NCBI GenBank assembly: GCA_018266335.1
Contig: JAFEAR010000049.1
Location: 1 to 23,387, forward strand
Source of the DNA: Bdellovibrionales bacterium
GTDB taxonomy: Bacteria; Bdellovibrionota; UBA2428
Length of the DNA: 23,387 bases
Direction: 5' to 3'
Shown here: positions 1-8,214 of the stretch, one piece after another
Layout of the letters: each line of letters opens with the position of its first letter
Numbering within the stretch: the first letter of the stretch is position 1
Notes under the pieces: model-generated
The model's database searches: none
Told to the model about the DNA's origin: nothing
The model's input: only the letters and a program-made list of their open reading frames with translations
Program-made: the position numbers and the translations under genes

Positions 1-1220
1 ATGGGAATAGCCTGGTGGACATTCGATTGGAGTTTTTGTTCGAAGGTTGCCCTCGCTTGCAGTTGGAAACTCATTGGACGGCCGCACAGGAAGAAGATTC
101 ACTAAAAAAATCGCGCCAGGCACGACCCGCAGCCGTGCCCAACGTAAGGCAAGACTTTGCACGCATGCTGGCCTCGCCGCATCTGCGCTCGCGGGAAGGC
201 ATCGTGCGGCGCTTTGATCACGAAGTTCAGGGGCGCACCTTGCGCAAACCCTTCGCGGGCCGTCGGCAAAACAGTGCGCAGGATGGCAGCCGGCTAGAAA
301 CACCCGAAGCGGGCCTGGCATCCATTGTGCTGGCGCACGGTCTGTCCCCGCAGCGCGAGGACATCGTAGAGAACGTGGTTCACTCCTTCGACGAAGCTCT
401 GCGCAGCGCCGTGCTCGCGGGGGCGCGTCTGGAAACGGCGGGGCTGCTGGATAATTTCTGTTGGCCCGATCCCATCACTCGCCCGGGCAGCGACGCGCGC
501 ACGCACCGCCGGCTTTGGCGCTTGGTGCGCAGCTGCGAAACTCTTTCGCGCTTGTGTCGCTGTTTCGATTTGCCGCTTGTGAGTGGCAAGGACAGCATGA
601 AGAACAATTCGGCGGATTTCGCTGCGCTCGAAACGCTGGTGATTTCGCTCGGCGCTTCGGCGGAGTCGCGCATGCTCATGCCCACGGGCTTTTTTTCGCG
701 CGCCAACGAGGTGGTCTTTTGGATTCCGCCCGAAGCGGCAACTCTACGCGATTCGGCCTGGGAGCGGGCGCTCGGCGTGCGCGATGCCAACAGCGAAGTT
801 GGGCTGCAATCGCCTTCGTTGCGGTCGCAGGCTCTGGATTCACTCGCGGACACCCTGAGGGACCGCTACCAGCGTCTCGCTCGCGCCATTCGCGCGGGGC
901 TCGTGCGCGGAGCTAAGGATATTTCCGAAGGCGGCCTGCTCACGGCCGTGTTCGAAATGTGCCTGGGCCGCGATTTAGGTTTTCACTTCGAGGCTTGGGA
1001 CGAACGTGCCCAAACTTGGTTCGGCGAGGGGCTCGGCGGCTTTGTATTTGGAGTGGATCCGCACCTTGTGCGCGCCTTTGCCGAACTCATGCCCGAGGCA
1101 CAGCGTTTGGGTGTCACTATGAATGTGCCGGTGCTCCGCTGGGGCGTAGGTCAGGAGTTAGCGCTCGCCCCCTTGGTTGACGCTTACGATGGAGCGGATA
1201 AGGGAGCCTTCTGGTCATGA
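1..1220 (+). CDS. purL: Phosphoribosylformylglycinamidine synthase, synthetase subunit (5'-truncated by window edge)
   Basis: This is the C-terminal part of FGAM synthase, which makes formylglycinamidine ribonucleotide from FGAR, ATP and ammonia supplied by PurQ. The reading frame is open to the left edge; the GTG at 15 is only the first possible start in view and is not the gene start. Motifs typical of PurL are visible: FLFEGCPR, a FDHEVQG segment, the strongly conserved LLDNFCWPDP, SGKDSMKNN, and a late KDISEGGL segment of the ATP-binding AIRS-like half. About 400 residues are visible, roughly the last half of a normal PurL. No glutaminase domain is fused to the C-terminus; that activity is the next gene, so this is the split-type enzyme. 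The stop codon overlaps the purQ start by 4 bases (ATGA), implying translational coupling. Identification is from family motifs and the purQ/purH/purM context. Confidence 0.93.
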   Translation, partial: GNSLVDIRLEFLFEGCPRLQLETHWTAAQEEDSLKKSRQARPAAVPNVRQDFARMLASPHLRSREGIVRRFDHEVQGRTLRKPFAGRRQNSAQDGSRLETPEAGLASIVLAHGLSPQREDIVENVVHSFDEALRSAVLAGARLETAGLLDNFCWPDPITRPGSDARTHRRLWRLVRSCETLSRLCRCFDLPLVSGKDSMKNNSADFAALETLVISLGASAESRMLMPTGFFSRANEVVFWIPPEAATLRDSAWERALGVRDANSEVGLQSPSLRSQALDSLADTLRDRYQRLARAIRAGLVRGAKDISEGGLLTAVFEMCLGRDLGFHFEAWDERAQTWFGEGLGGFVFGVDPHLVRAFAELMPEAQRLGVTMNVPVLRWGVGQELALAPLVDAYDGADKGAFWS

Positions 1221-1993
1221 GCACCGTTTGGATACTGCTGGGCGAGGGCATCGAGTGCGAACGCGAATCCGAGCGTTTTTTTAGTGATCCTACGCACGCT
1301 CTGGGATTAGGGAAAGCTGAACGATTGCCCGTGCCGCGTTTGTTGGCTCATCCACAATCTCATTTGCAAAAAATTCAGCGCGGCGACTGGCTCTTTTTGC
1401 CCGGAGGTTTTTCGTTTGCCGATCACTTCGGCAGCGGCAAATTAATTTCTTTCGAACTGCGGCGAGCCGGAGTTTTTGACCACTGCGCTCAGCACGGCGT
1501 GAATCTGATGGGCGTTTGCAACGGCTTTCAGATGATGGTCGAAGCCGGACTCTTCGGCGAGGGCGTAGCGCTCAGGGCCAATCTAAATCGCGCTGGACGT
1601 CCTACGGGCTTTGTGAACCGCTGGGTCCAATTGCGCGGTGCGGGCCCTTTAAAGGGCCAAGACTTTTTTCTTCCCGTTCGGCATGGAGAGGGGCGTTTAA
1701 CTCGCTCGGACTCCCATTGGGCACCGGGTGTAGAAGCTTTTCTCACCTACAACGACGAATCCTTCGAGAATGGCAGCATCGATGCGACGGCGGGACTGCT
1801 GCGTCGCACCGGAGACCAACTGCTCGTGGGGCTCATGCCGCACCCCGAAATTGCGGCCCGGGCGGCCGATGCGCCGGACCATTGCGGTCCGGAGTGGCCT
1901 GCAGAAAATCGACATTTAAGTTTTAGCCCCGATGGCGACGGGCTGCGTTTGGTGCGATCTTTGGTGAAGGGAGTAAAGGATAGTCATGCGTGA
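1217..1993 (+). CDS. purQ: Phosphoribosylformylglycinamidine synthase, glutamine amidotransferase subunit
   Basis: This is a class-I glutamine amidotransferase of 258 residues that hydrolyses glutamine and passes ammonia to PurL. The oxyanion segment LPGGFSFADH lies at residues 61-70. The nucleophile elbow is GVCNGFQ with catalytic Cys101, and the His-Glu partners are in MPHPE (His209, Glu211). The length fits stand-alone PurQ proteins. The ATG at 1217 overlaps the purL TGA, and the 3' end overlaps the purH start by 8 bases, so the gene is embedded in the pur operon. All three catalytic residues are present, so I expect it to be active. I see no separate PurS gene in the window; it could lie upstream or elsewhere. 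Confidence 0.95.
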   Translation: MSTVWILLGEGIECERESERFFSDPTHALGLGKAERLPVPRLLAHPQSHLQKIQRGDWLFLPGGFSFADHFGSGKLISFELRRAGVFDHCAQHGVNLMGVCNGFQMMVEAGLFGEGVALRANLNRAGRPTGFVNRWVQLRGAGPLKGQDFFLPVRHGEGRLTRSDSHWAPGVEAFLTYNDESFENGSIDATAGLLRRTGDQLLVGLMPHPEIAARAADAPDHCGPEWPAENRHLSFSPDGDGLRLVRSLVKGVKDSHA

Positions 1994-3527
1994 GATTGCT
2001 TTGTTTTCGGCGTGGGAAAAAGAGGGCCTCTCCTCCATTGCGCGGGCGCTCGTGGAGCGCGGCATGGAAATTGTGGCTACGGGCAACACCCGTAAGCTAC
2101 TCGAGGAAGAAGGTTTCCGTGTTCAGGATATTTCCGATTTAACGGGCGAACCCGAGCGTTTTGGTGGCCGGCTTAAAACTTTGCACCATAAAGTTTTTGG
2201 GGGCATCTTGTTTCGCCCCGATCGCGACGAAGCAGAGTGGCCGGAAAACTTTCGCATTGCCGCTGTCGTCTGCAATTTTTATCCCTTCACGGAAAAAGCC
2301 CGCGACTGTGAAACGCTCAATGAAATGATGGAGTGGGTGGACATCGGTGGCCCTTCCATGGTGCGCGCCGCCGCTAAGAATAACGAGCACGTTTGGGTCT
2401 TTACCCGCAAGGAACAATACACGCGCTTCATTGCCGCGCCTAAAGAGATGGCCGATTACACGGCGGAACGCCAAATGCGTCGGCGCTTTGCGCTGGAGGC
2501 CTTCGAGGCCGTAACGAAACTCGACGAAGCCATTGCTCGCCACACGCAGTGGATGATTCTGGGGCCCGATCGGGGAGGTGGTCCGCTCGTTTACGGCGAG
2601 AACCAACACCAGAAAGCACATTTTGTGGCCGCGCCCTCGAGCGGTTTGAAAGTGTACGGTCATCCTAGTTTTAATAATTTGCGCGATGCCGAAGCCGCCT
2701 TCCGTTTTGTGTCCGCCTTCAAGTATCCGGCCGTTTCGGTTATCAAGCACCAAACTCTTTGCGGGGCCGCCGCAGGCCTGGGGACCACGCCGCCCTCCAA
2801 AGTGTTTCACTGGGCCTGGGAGGGCGATCCGGTATCGCGTTTCGGGGGAATTATTGGTTTAAACTTTTTGCCGGGCGCAGAAATTCAGGAAGTCCTGCGC
2901 AGCAAATTTTTGGAAGTCATCGTGATGCCTCGCAATGCGGGGTCCGAAAAATTGGCCGCCGATTTAACGGCGCTCAAGCCTAAACTTCGTTTCGTGTTGG
3001 TGGATCCTTCGCAGTACGAGGCGAGTCTTAAGGCCGCGACCCACCCGGTGGGCGAAGAAATTTTTCAGGGACATCTCGGTCGGCTTGTGCAGCAGCCGGA
3101 CGCGCTGGAATGGGATCCGGAACTCGATGCCCACGATCCCACCCGGCACTTTCATCGCTTCGGTCAGTGGGCAGCGGCCTGCTCCAAATCCAATGCCATG
3201 GTGCTGGCGGGGCATGACGCCGCAACGGGGGTTTCTTACCTGGCAGGCACGGGGCAGGGGCAGCCCAATCGCTTAGATGCGCTTCAGCGACTAGCACTGC
3301 CGCGCGCACTTAACTTTGCCGAGCGAATGTCTGTGTCGATGTCCACGTTGACTTGCTTTAGTGATGCGTTCTTATCGCACGCTGATTCGATCGTGGCACT
3401 GCAGCAGGCGGGCATTCGCCGACTGGTGCAGCCGGGCGGATCCAAGGCCGACGCGCAAATTGCCGAGGAGGCCGAACGCGCGGGCATCGAAATGAAAATC
3501 ACGGGACGTCGCCACTTTTGGCACTAA
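1986..3527 (+). CDS. purH: Bifunctional AICAR transformylase / IMP cyclohydrolase
   Basis: This protein carries out the last two steps of IMP synthesis: formylation of AICAR, then ring closure. At 513 residues it has the normal PurH length. The N-terminal cyclohydrolase (MGS-like) part, about residues 1-190, shows KTLHHKVFGGIL at 64-75, CNFYPF and DIGGPSMVRAAAKN. The transformylase part has VYGENQHQ (202-209), the Lys254-His255 pair in IKHQTLCG, SRFGGIIGLN and the C-terminal TGRRHFWH. Some positions differ from the usual bacterial consensus: TLHPK-x-HGG is TLHHKVFGG, GENPHQ is GENQHQ and KHxNPCG is KHQTLCG. The catalytic KH pair is kept, so it is probably functional but divergent. A good Shine-Dalgarno (AAAGGA, 1976-1981) precedes the ATG inside the purQ end. 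The stop is one base from the purM start. Confidence 0.95.
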   Translation: MREIALFSAWEKEGLSSIARALVERGMEIVATGNTRKLLEEEGFRVQDISDLTGEPERFGGRLKTLHHKVFGGILFRPDRDEAEWPENFRIAAVVCNFYPFTEKARDCETLNEMMEWVDIGGPSMVRAAAKNNEHVWVFTRKEQYTRFIAAPKEMADYTAERQMRRRFALEAFEAVTKLDEAIARHTQWMILGPDRGGGPLVYGENQHQKAHFVAAPSSGLKVYGHPSFNNLRDAEAAFRFVSAFKYPAVSVIKHQTLCGAAAGLGTTPPSKVFHWAWEGDPVSRFGGIIGLNFLPGAEIQEVLRSKFLEVIVMPRNAGSEKLAADLTALKPKLRFVLVDPSQYEASLKAATHPVGEEIFQGHLGRLVQQPDALEWDPELDAHDPTRHFHRFGQWAAACSKSNAMVLAGHDAATGVSYLAGTGQGQPNRLDALQRLALPRALNFAERMSVSMSTLTCFSDAFLSHADSIVALQQAGIRRLVQPGGSKADAQIAEEAERAGIEMKITGRRHFWH

Positions 3528-3528
3528 G

Positions 3529-4575
3529 ATGAAAAAAGATTACCAATCTTCCGGAGTGGATACGCGTGCCGCTGACGTTTGGGTCGAAGGCGTGGCCAAG
3601 CATTTGGGTGCGGCCGGCCCCGCCGAGTTGCGCGCCCGATTAAAATCGGGCGTGGGCGATTACGCCGCCATCTACGAGTCATCGCCCGAGCAGTGGATTG
3701 CACTGAGCTGCGATGGAGTGGGGACTAAAATTCTGTGGGCCGAAGAAGGATTGGGCTCGGCTCGCGGCATTGCGCAGGATCTTGTGGCCATGAACGCGAA
3801 CGATTTGCTTTGCGTGGGTGCGCGCCCGGCTCTCTTTTTGGATTACCTCGCCGTGGGTTCACTGGAGCTTGCCAAGAGCGGCGGGCCGCTTGCGGATTTT
3901 ATGCCGGGATTAGCTGCGGCGGCGAGCGAGAGTGGCATGATCGTGGTGGGCGGCGAAACCGCGCAAATGCCCGACATCTACGGCGCCAAGGGTTACGACC
4001 TAGCGGGTTTTGCGCTGGGTTTTATGCGGCCCGAAGAGCGTTTGTCGATTGAACGCGTGCAGCCGGGCTCCGAGCTTTGGGGTTGGCCCAGTGAAGGGCC
4101 GCATTCGAACGGCTTTTCGTGGCTCCGCAAACTTTTTAGCGCCGATGGTGATCGTGATTTTATTGCGCGGGAGCTGATGCGGCCCACGCCCCTCTACGCT
4201 CGGCGTCTGCAGAATCTGCGCGAGCAGTTAAAGCAAATGGGCGCGAGCGATGCCCTGCAGGCCGCGTTTCATATTACGGGCTCGGGAGTCTTGAACCTGA
4301 TTCGCGCGCAGCCTGCAGGGCGCACGATTGGTTTTGATATCCAGCCCTGGCACGCTCGTTCCCGGCCGACGTGGCTGAATGAAGTGCAGGCGCGGGCCCG
4401 CGCCACGGACGAGCAACTCTGGACCACTTTTAACATGGGCATCGGTTTTTGCGTGGTTCTGGCGCCGGACCTTGTCCATCGGGCAAAATCTTTGTTAGAA
4501 TCCCAAGGATTAGAGAGATTGGGGGGGGCAATTTCCCAACCTCTCGTTCTTTTGGGAGACTCTAACTTGTCATGA
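3529..4575 (+). CDS. purM: Phosphoribosylformylglycinamidine cyclo-ligase (AIR synthetase)
   Basis: This is AIR synthetase, the ATP-dependent enzyme that closes the imidazole ring of FGAM to give AIR. At 348 residues it has the family length. Motifs seen in order: SSGVDTRAAD near the N-terminus, SCDGVGTK (60-67), the metal/ATP-binding DLVAMNANDLL (84-94), VVGGETAQMPDIY (139-151), GPHSNGFSWLRKL near 190, and FHITGSGVLNLI in the C-terminal half. The start is one base after the purH stop, so it is co-translated. The 3' end overlaps the following PPTase gene by 4 bases. Close to the C-terminus a run of eight Gs (4521-4528) encodes Gly-Gly, a possible slippage tract. The reading frame is intact in this copy. 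Confidence 0.95.
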   Translation: MKKDYQSSGVDTRAADVWVEGVAKHLGAAGPAELRARLKSGVGDYAAIYESSPEQWIALSCDGVGTKILWAEEGLGSARGIAQDLVAMNANDLLCVGARPALFLDYLAVGSLELAKSGGPLADFMPGLAAAASESGMIVVGGETAQMPDIYGAKGYDLAGFALGFMRPEERLSIERVQPGSELWGWPSEGPHSNGFSWLRKLFSADGDRDFIARELMRPTPLYARRLQNLREQLKQMGASDALQAAFHITGSGVLNLIRAQPAGRTIGFDIQPWHARSRPTWLNEVQARARATDEQLWTTFNMGIGFCVVLAPDLVHRAKSLLESQGLERLGGAISQPLVLLGDSNLS

Positions 4576-5096
4576 ATCCAGCTGTACCGCGCGATGCGTT
4601 TCGCTCATTTTTGGAAAGAGCCGAAGACGACGGTTGGATCGCCTCGTACAAATGGGTTTCGGCCGACACCTGGGTGCAGCTCCGCGAAAAACTCGGTGGG
4701 GCCGCGGTGGCGGGAGTTTCGCGCACACACAAAAAAGGCACCGACGGGGTTTGGTGGGCCGTTGAAGTTGAATCGCACGAAGGCACCTCCGTGGGGGTGG
4801 ATTTAGAAATGCTCATCGAGCGACCCGTGCTCGACCGTCCGGACTGGATTCTGCGCCGCCTGGGTATGTCCAAGGGAGCCTCGCCCAAAAATATTATCGA
4901 AGAGTGGAGTCTGCGCGAATCGGCCTTCAAGGCACTCGCCCCCGACAATGCGCGGGTGACGCTCAGTCAATTGCGGCACACCTCGCCCAACACGCTCAGC
5001 TTGCTTACGCAGACCGGCGAAAAATCCATTCAAGTGCGTTCCATGTGGTCGGGCAAATGGTGCCTTACTCTAGGCTGGCGCACGGTTACGGTTTAG
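4572..5096 (+). CDS. Putative Sfp-type 4'-phosphopantetheinyl transferase
   Basis: This small protein (174 residues) has the two signature motifs of the superfamily: GVDLE (75-79, Mg-binding Asp77 and Glu79) and WSLRESAFKA (112-121), matching the family pattern W-(S/T)-x-(K/R)-E-(A/S)-x-x-K-A. Such enzymes transfer phosphopantetheine from CoA to a conserved serine of acyl, peptidyl or aryl carrier proteins. It is shorter than typical Sfp/EntD proteins and longer than AcpS; the N-terminal half is poorly conserved. Its ATG overlaps the purM TGA (ATGA), so it is the last gene of the pur operon as read here. No carrier protein, PKS or NRPS is in the window, so the substrate is unknown; it may be the cell's general PPTase. 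The family assignment rests on these two motifs. Confidence 0.75.
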   Translation: MNPAVPRDAFRSFLERAEDDGWIASYKWVSADTWVQLREKLGGAAVAGVSRTHKKGTDGVWWAVEVESHEGTSVGVDLEMLIERPVLDRPDWILRRLGMSKGASPKNIIEEWSLRESAFKALAPDNARVTLSQLRHTSPNTLSLLTQTGEKSIQVRSMWSGKWCLTLGWRTVTV

Positions 5097-5114
5097 GCTC
5101 CTTCCCTAAGCCTC

Positions 5115-5142
5115 AAAAAAAGGAAGTCATGACTCCGTTTTT
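5115..5142 (+). terminator. Candidate intrinsic terminator after the pur-PPTase operon
   Basis: A run of seven As (5115-5121) is followed by a short hairpin: GG(A)AGT at 5122-5127, loop CATG, ACTCC at 5132-5136. After one G come five Ts (5138-5142). The stem is only 5 bp with one bulged A, so it is weak. The A-tract/hairpin/T-tract order and the position 18 bases after the PPTase stop support the call. A weak hairpin AGGCT/AGCCT just upstream (about 5093-5113) may add to it. Confidence 0.38.
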
Positions 5143-5159
5143 AATGTAAAATTGGAATT

Positions 5160-6296
5160 ATGTATTCCAGAATGTTTAAACCACTGAAATCTCAGGGGTT
5201 TTTCTTGTTTGGGGCTCGGGGTACGGGCAAATCTTCTTACGTTCGAGCGCAATTCCCCGGAGCTCTCTATTTTGACCTGCTCGATGCCGAAATTTTTCGG
5301 GAGTTTTTAAGTCAGCCAAACGCACTAGATAGGCGTATTCCTAAGCACCATACGGACTGGGTCATTGTCGATGAAGTGCAAAAAATACCGGCACTCCTCG
5401 ACGAAGTTCATCGGCTCATTGAAAAGCGAAAGCTGAAATTTGTGCTCACGGGCTCCAACGCACGTAAACTTAAGCGGGGTGGCGCGAACTTACTGGCCGG
5501 CCGTGCCCTGACTTGCCGGATGTATCCTCTCACGGCCTTGGAAATCGGGAAGGAGTTTAAACTCGAGAAGTTTTTACGGCATGGCTCGTTGCCAATGGCC
5601 TGGACGCACGAAGCTCCAGAACAGTTTTTAAAAAGCTACGTTGCCACCTATTTAAAAGAGGAAATTCAGCAGGAGGGGCTCACTCGCAACGTGGCGGCCT
5701 TTGCTCGTTTTTTGGAAGCGGCTAGTTTTTCGCAGGGTCAGGTGTTGAATATAACCTCGGTGGCACGCGATGCTGCCGTCGAGCGAAAGGTTGTTCAAGA
5801 ATATTTTCAAATCTTGGATGATCTTTTGCTCGCTTATCGTTTGCCGGTTTTTATCCGTCGGGCAAAGCGGCGGATGGCGGGACACCCAAAGTTTTATTTT
5901 TTTGATGTCGGAGTTTACCGCACCTTGCGTCCTCGCGGACCTTTAGATTCTAACGATGAAATCGATGGTGCCGCCTGCGAGACCGCGGTTCTGCAGGAAA
6001 TCACCGCCCTTAACGACTATTTTCGGTGGGGCTACGAAATTTCGTATTGGCGGACGCAAGCGAAAGACGAAGTCGACTTTGTACTTTATGGCGATCGGGG
6101 ACTGAAGGCTATTGAAGTTAAAAAGTCTGCCCGGGTGCGAGAAGAGGATCTTCGCTCGCTCAAGCTCTTTCTAACGGACTATCCTAAATCCGAAGCTTAT
6201 TTGTTGTACGGCGGAGCCCGCCGCTACCACCTGGATGGAATCGAAATCGTTCCGCTGCAGGAGTTCTTTGAATCAGCTACTTCTTTTTTAGAATGA
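5160..6296 (+). CDS. AAA_14 family ATPase with C-terminal DUF4143 domain
   Basis: This is a 378-residue ATPase of the large, poorly understood AAA_14/DUF4143 family. The N-terminal ATPase part has a Walker A GARGTGKSS (Lys24), Walker B WVIVDE (Asp71, Glu72), a sensor segment LTGSNAR (96-102) and GGANLLAGR with a possible arginine finger (Arg115). The middle, about residues 150-240, is helical. The C-terminal DUF4143 part has the ETAVLQEI and DEVDFVL...AIEVKKS motifs (Glu274, Glu280, Asp305, Glu319, Lys321), resembling a PD-(D/E)XK nuclease core. A GGA about 5 bases upstream serves as a weak Shine-Dalgarno. It stands alone between the pur operon and a TMTC-like gene, with no obvious toxin or restriction partner. 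Biological role unknown; these genes are widespread and often horizontally exchanged. Confidence 0.85.
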   Translation: MYSRMFKPLKSQGFFLFGARGTGKSSYVRAQFPGALYFDLLDAEIFREFLSQPNALDRRIPKHHTDWVIVDEVQKIPALLDEVHRLIEKRKLKFVLTGSNARKLKRGGANLLAGRALTCRMYPLTALEIGKEFKLEKFLRHGSLPMAWTHEAPEQFLKSYVATYLKEEIQQEGLTRNVAAFARFLEAASFSQGQVLNITSVARDAAVERKVVQEYFQILDDLLLAYRLPVFIRRAKRRMAGHPKFYFFDVGVYRTLRPRGPLDSNDEIDGAACETAVLQEITALNDYFRWGYEISYWRTQAKDEVDFVLYGDRGLKAIEVKKSARVREEDLRSLKLFLTDYPKSEAYLLYGGARRYHLDGIEIVPLQEFFESATSFLE

Positions 6297-6306
6297 TGGA
6301 GTGAAG

Positions 6307-8211
6307 ATGGCCGAACCCAAAGTCAAAGAGCAGAATCCCATTCTCTGGGTCGTTTTGGCGGCCTTGCTCGTGGCCACGAACACCTTGGGGCACGGCTTTA
6401 TTCTGGATGACATTAGCAAGATTGTTCAAAATCCTGATTTGCGTTCTTACTCCGGTTTGCTCGCTAAGTTGTTTCGTCCTTACACCGAGTCCTTCCAAAT
6501 TCTAGAGCGCAACGATCCCTCGCGCCCTCTGGTGTTTTTTATTTACACCGTGCTTTATCACTTGGCCGATGGTGCCCGTCCCTTTTTGTTTCACCTGGTG
6601 AATGTGCTCACGCATGTGGGTGCGAGCGTGCTGGTGTACCGTTTGGCTCGGCGTTGGTGGAAAGCCGAAAGTTCCTGGCTTCCCCTGGGCGTGGCGCTGG
6701 CCTTCGCGGTGTTGCCGCTGCAGATGGGTGTGGTGGCCTATGCCTATGCCCTGAGCGACTTGTTGGCGTCGCTGCTTCTGCTGGGAACTTTGGATCTTTT
6801 CTTAACTGCGCACGATCGCGAGGACCGCACGGCTCGCCGCTGGTCGTGGATCTGTTTGGTGGGCGCCTTGGCCTGTAAGCAGAGCGCCGTGGTGTTGCCC
6901 GTGCTGACGTGCTTGGTGTTGGCGTACGAGGGAGCTCCCTGGAAAAAGGCCCTGCGCGCTACGCGCTCGCTTTGGGCGGTGGTTGTTGCTTACGTGGCGC
7001 TCCGGGGGTTGCTGCTCGGCGGAATTGGCGACCTCGAGGGCCGCGGCAACACCTGGCCTTGGATGGAATACATCACCACGCAGCCCTACATTTTGCTTCG
7101 CTACGTGCAACTGGCCTTGTGGCCGCAGGGATTAGCGGTGGATCACTTCCTTATTCCTGCGCACGTAACGCATGCGCAGCGAGCACTGGGTATTCTTTGC
7201 TGGAGCGCCATGGTGGGAGTCGTTTTTTGGTGCTGGCGCCACCGCGCCCGATCCGCTGCGGTGGCGGCGTTGGGCTTGGGCCTTGCTTGGTACCTGGTGT
7301 GTTTGGCGCCCACAAGTTCGCTGGTACCCACGGTGGATCTTTTAGTTGAACGTCGTACTTACCTGGCTAATTTCGGCCTGCTCTTCGCGCTGGGCGCGTT
7401 GCTCTCGTTGCTGGCTCGGCGGGGAGGGGTTCCGCCTCGCATGGGCTTGGCTTTGGTCGGGGTGGTACTCGTGGGCTATGCCGGATACAGCGTTAAGCGA
7501 GCGGCCGACAATTCTACGGCCGACGCTATATGGCGCGAGGTGCTCAGCATTTATCCCGATAGTCCGCGGGCGCTGAACAATTATTCCGCGTGGCTCATCG
7601 ATCACGAGCGTTTTGACGAAGCGCGGGCGTTGTTGGAGGGGGGCCTGTCGCGTGCGCACGACGACGCCTTCTTGTGGGCTAACTTAGGTAGCTTGTTTCA
7701 GAACGAGCGCTACGCAAATTATAATTTAGAGGTTGCCGCGCAGTATTTTCGCAAGGCCATCGCTCTGCGGCCGATTTTGCCGGACTCCTACTATAACTTG
7801 GGTCGCATTCTACAAATTCAGGGGCAACGTGCCGAGGCCGAACAAAGTTATCGCGAGTCGTTGCGCCAGCGGCCCAATTTTGCTCCGGCACTGAATAATT
7901 TGGGTCTATTATATTTGAACGACAACGACAAAACTCAAGCGCGGACCTTTATTGAGCAAGCCCTGCAGGCCGATCCCGCTTACGCGCCGGCGCTCAAAAA
8001 CTTAGACATCGCGAATGGCCGAGTAGCTGAGTCCTCAGTCGCTAATGACGCGGCCGTGCCCCGCGAAGCCAAACAAATTCCCGCGGAGCAAATTCCCACG
8101 GAGCTCATTCTCAAAACCTACCGCGATCATTTGCGTAAGCATCCGAAAGATAAATTAGCGCACAAAAAAATGCTCGAGTTCTGCGCCCAACGTAAGGTGA
8201 AGTGTGACTAG
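6307..8211 (+). CDS. TMTC-like polytopic membrane protein with C-terminal TPR repeats
   Basis: The N-terminal two thirds (about residues 10-395) is strongly hydrophobic with many membrane segments. It begins with a helix followed by FILDDISKIVQNPD, the Asp34-Asp35 pair and N-x-D pattern found in GT-C glycosyltransferase-fold proteins such as eukaryotic TMTC O-mannosyltransferases and their bacterial relatives. VERRTYLANFGL near residue 350 is also typical. The soluble C-terminal part (about 405-580) carries about four TPRs, for example YYNLGRILQIQGQRAEAEQS and ALNNLGLLYL. By family it could transfer a sugar from a lipid carrier to exported proteins, but no donor or acceptor can be named. I prefer ATG 6307, with GGAG at 6298-6301, over GTG 6301. 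It lies 10 bases after the ATPase gene and ends 3 bases from a convergent gene. Confidence 0.8.
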   Translation: MAEPKVKEQNPILWVVLAALLVATNTLGHGFILDDISKIVQNPDLRSYSGLLAKLFRPYTESFQILERNDPSRPLVFFIYTVLYHLADGARPFLFHLVNVLTHVGASVLVYRLARRWWKAESSWLPLGVALAFAVLPLQMGVVAYAYALSDLLASLLLLGTLDLFLTAHDREDRTARRWSWICLVGALACKQSAVVLPVLTCLVLAYEGAPWKKALRATRSLWAVVVAYVALRGLLLGGIGDLEGRGNTWPWMEYITTQPYILLRYVQLALWPQGLAVDHFLIPAHVTHAQRALGILCWSAMVGVVFWCWRHRARSAAVAALGLGLAWYLVCLAPTSSLVPTVDLLVERRTYLANFGLLFALGALLSLLARRGGVPPRMGLALVGVVLVGYAGYSVKRAADNSTADAIWREVLSIYPDSPRALNNYSAWLIDHERFDEARALLEGGLSRAHDDAFLWANLGSLFQNERYANYNLEVAAQYFRKAIALRPILPDSYYNLGRILQIQGQRAEAEQSYRESLRQRPNFAPALNNLGLLYLNDNDKTQARTFIEQALQADPAYAPALKNLDIANGRVAESSVANDAAVPREAKQIPAEQIPTELILKTYRDHLRKHPKDKLAHKKMLEFCAQRKVKCD

Positions 8212-8214
8212 CCT

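Noticed and set aside
2139..2810. 223-codon open frame on the minus strand
   Set aside because: It lies entirely antisense to purH, which has clear family motifs; the translation shows no recognisable domain.
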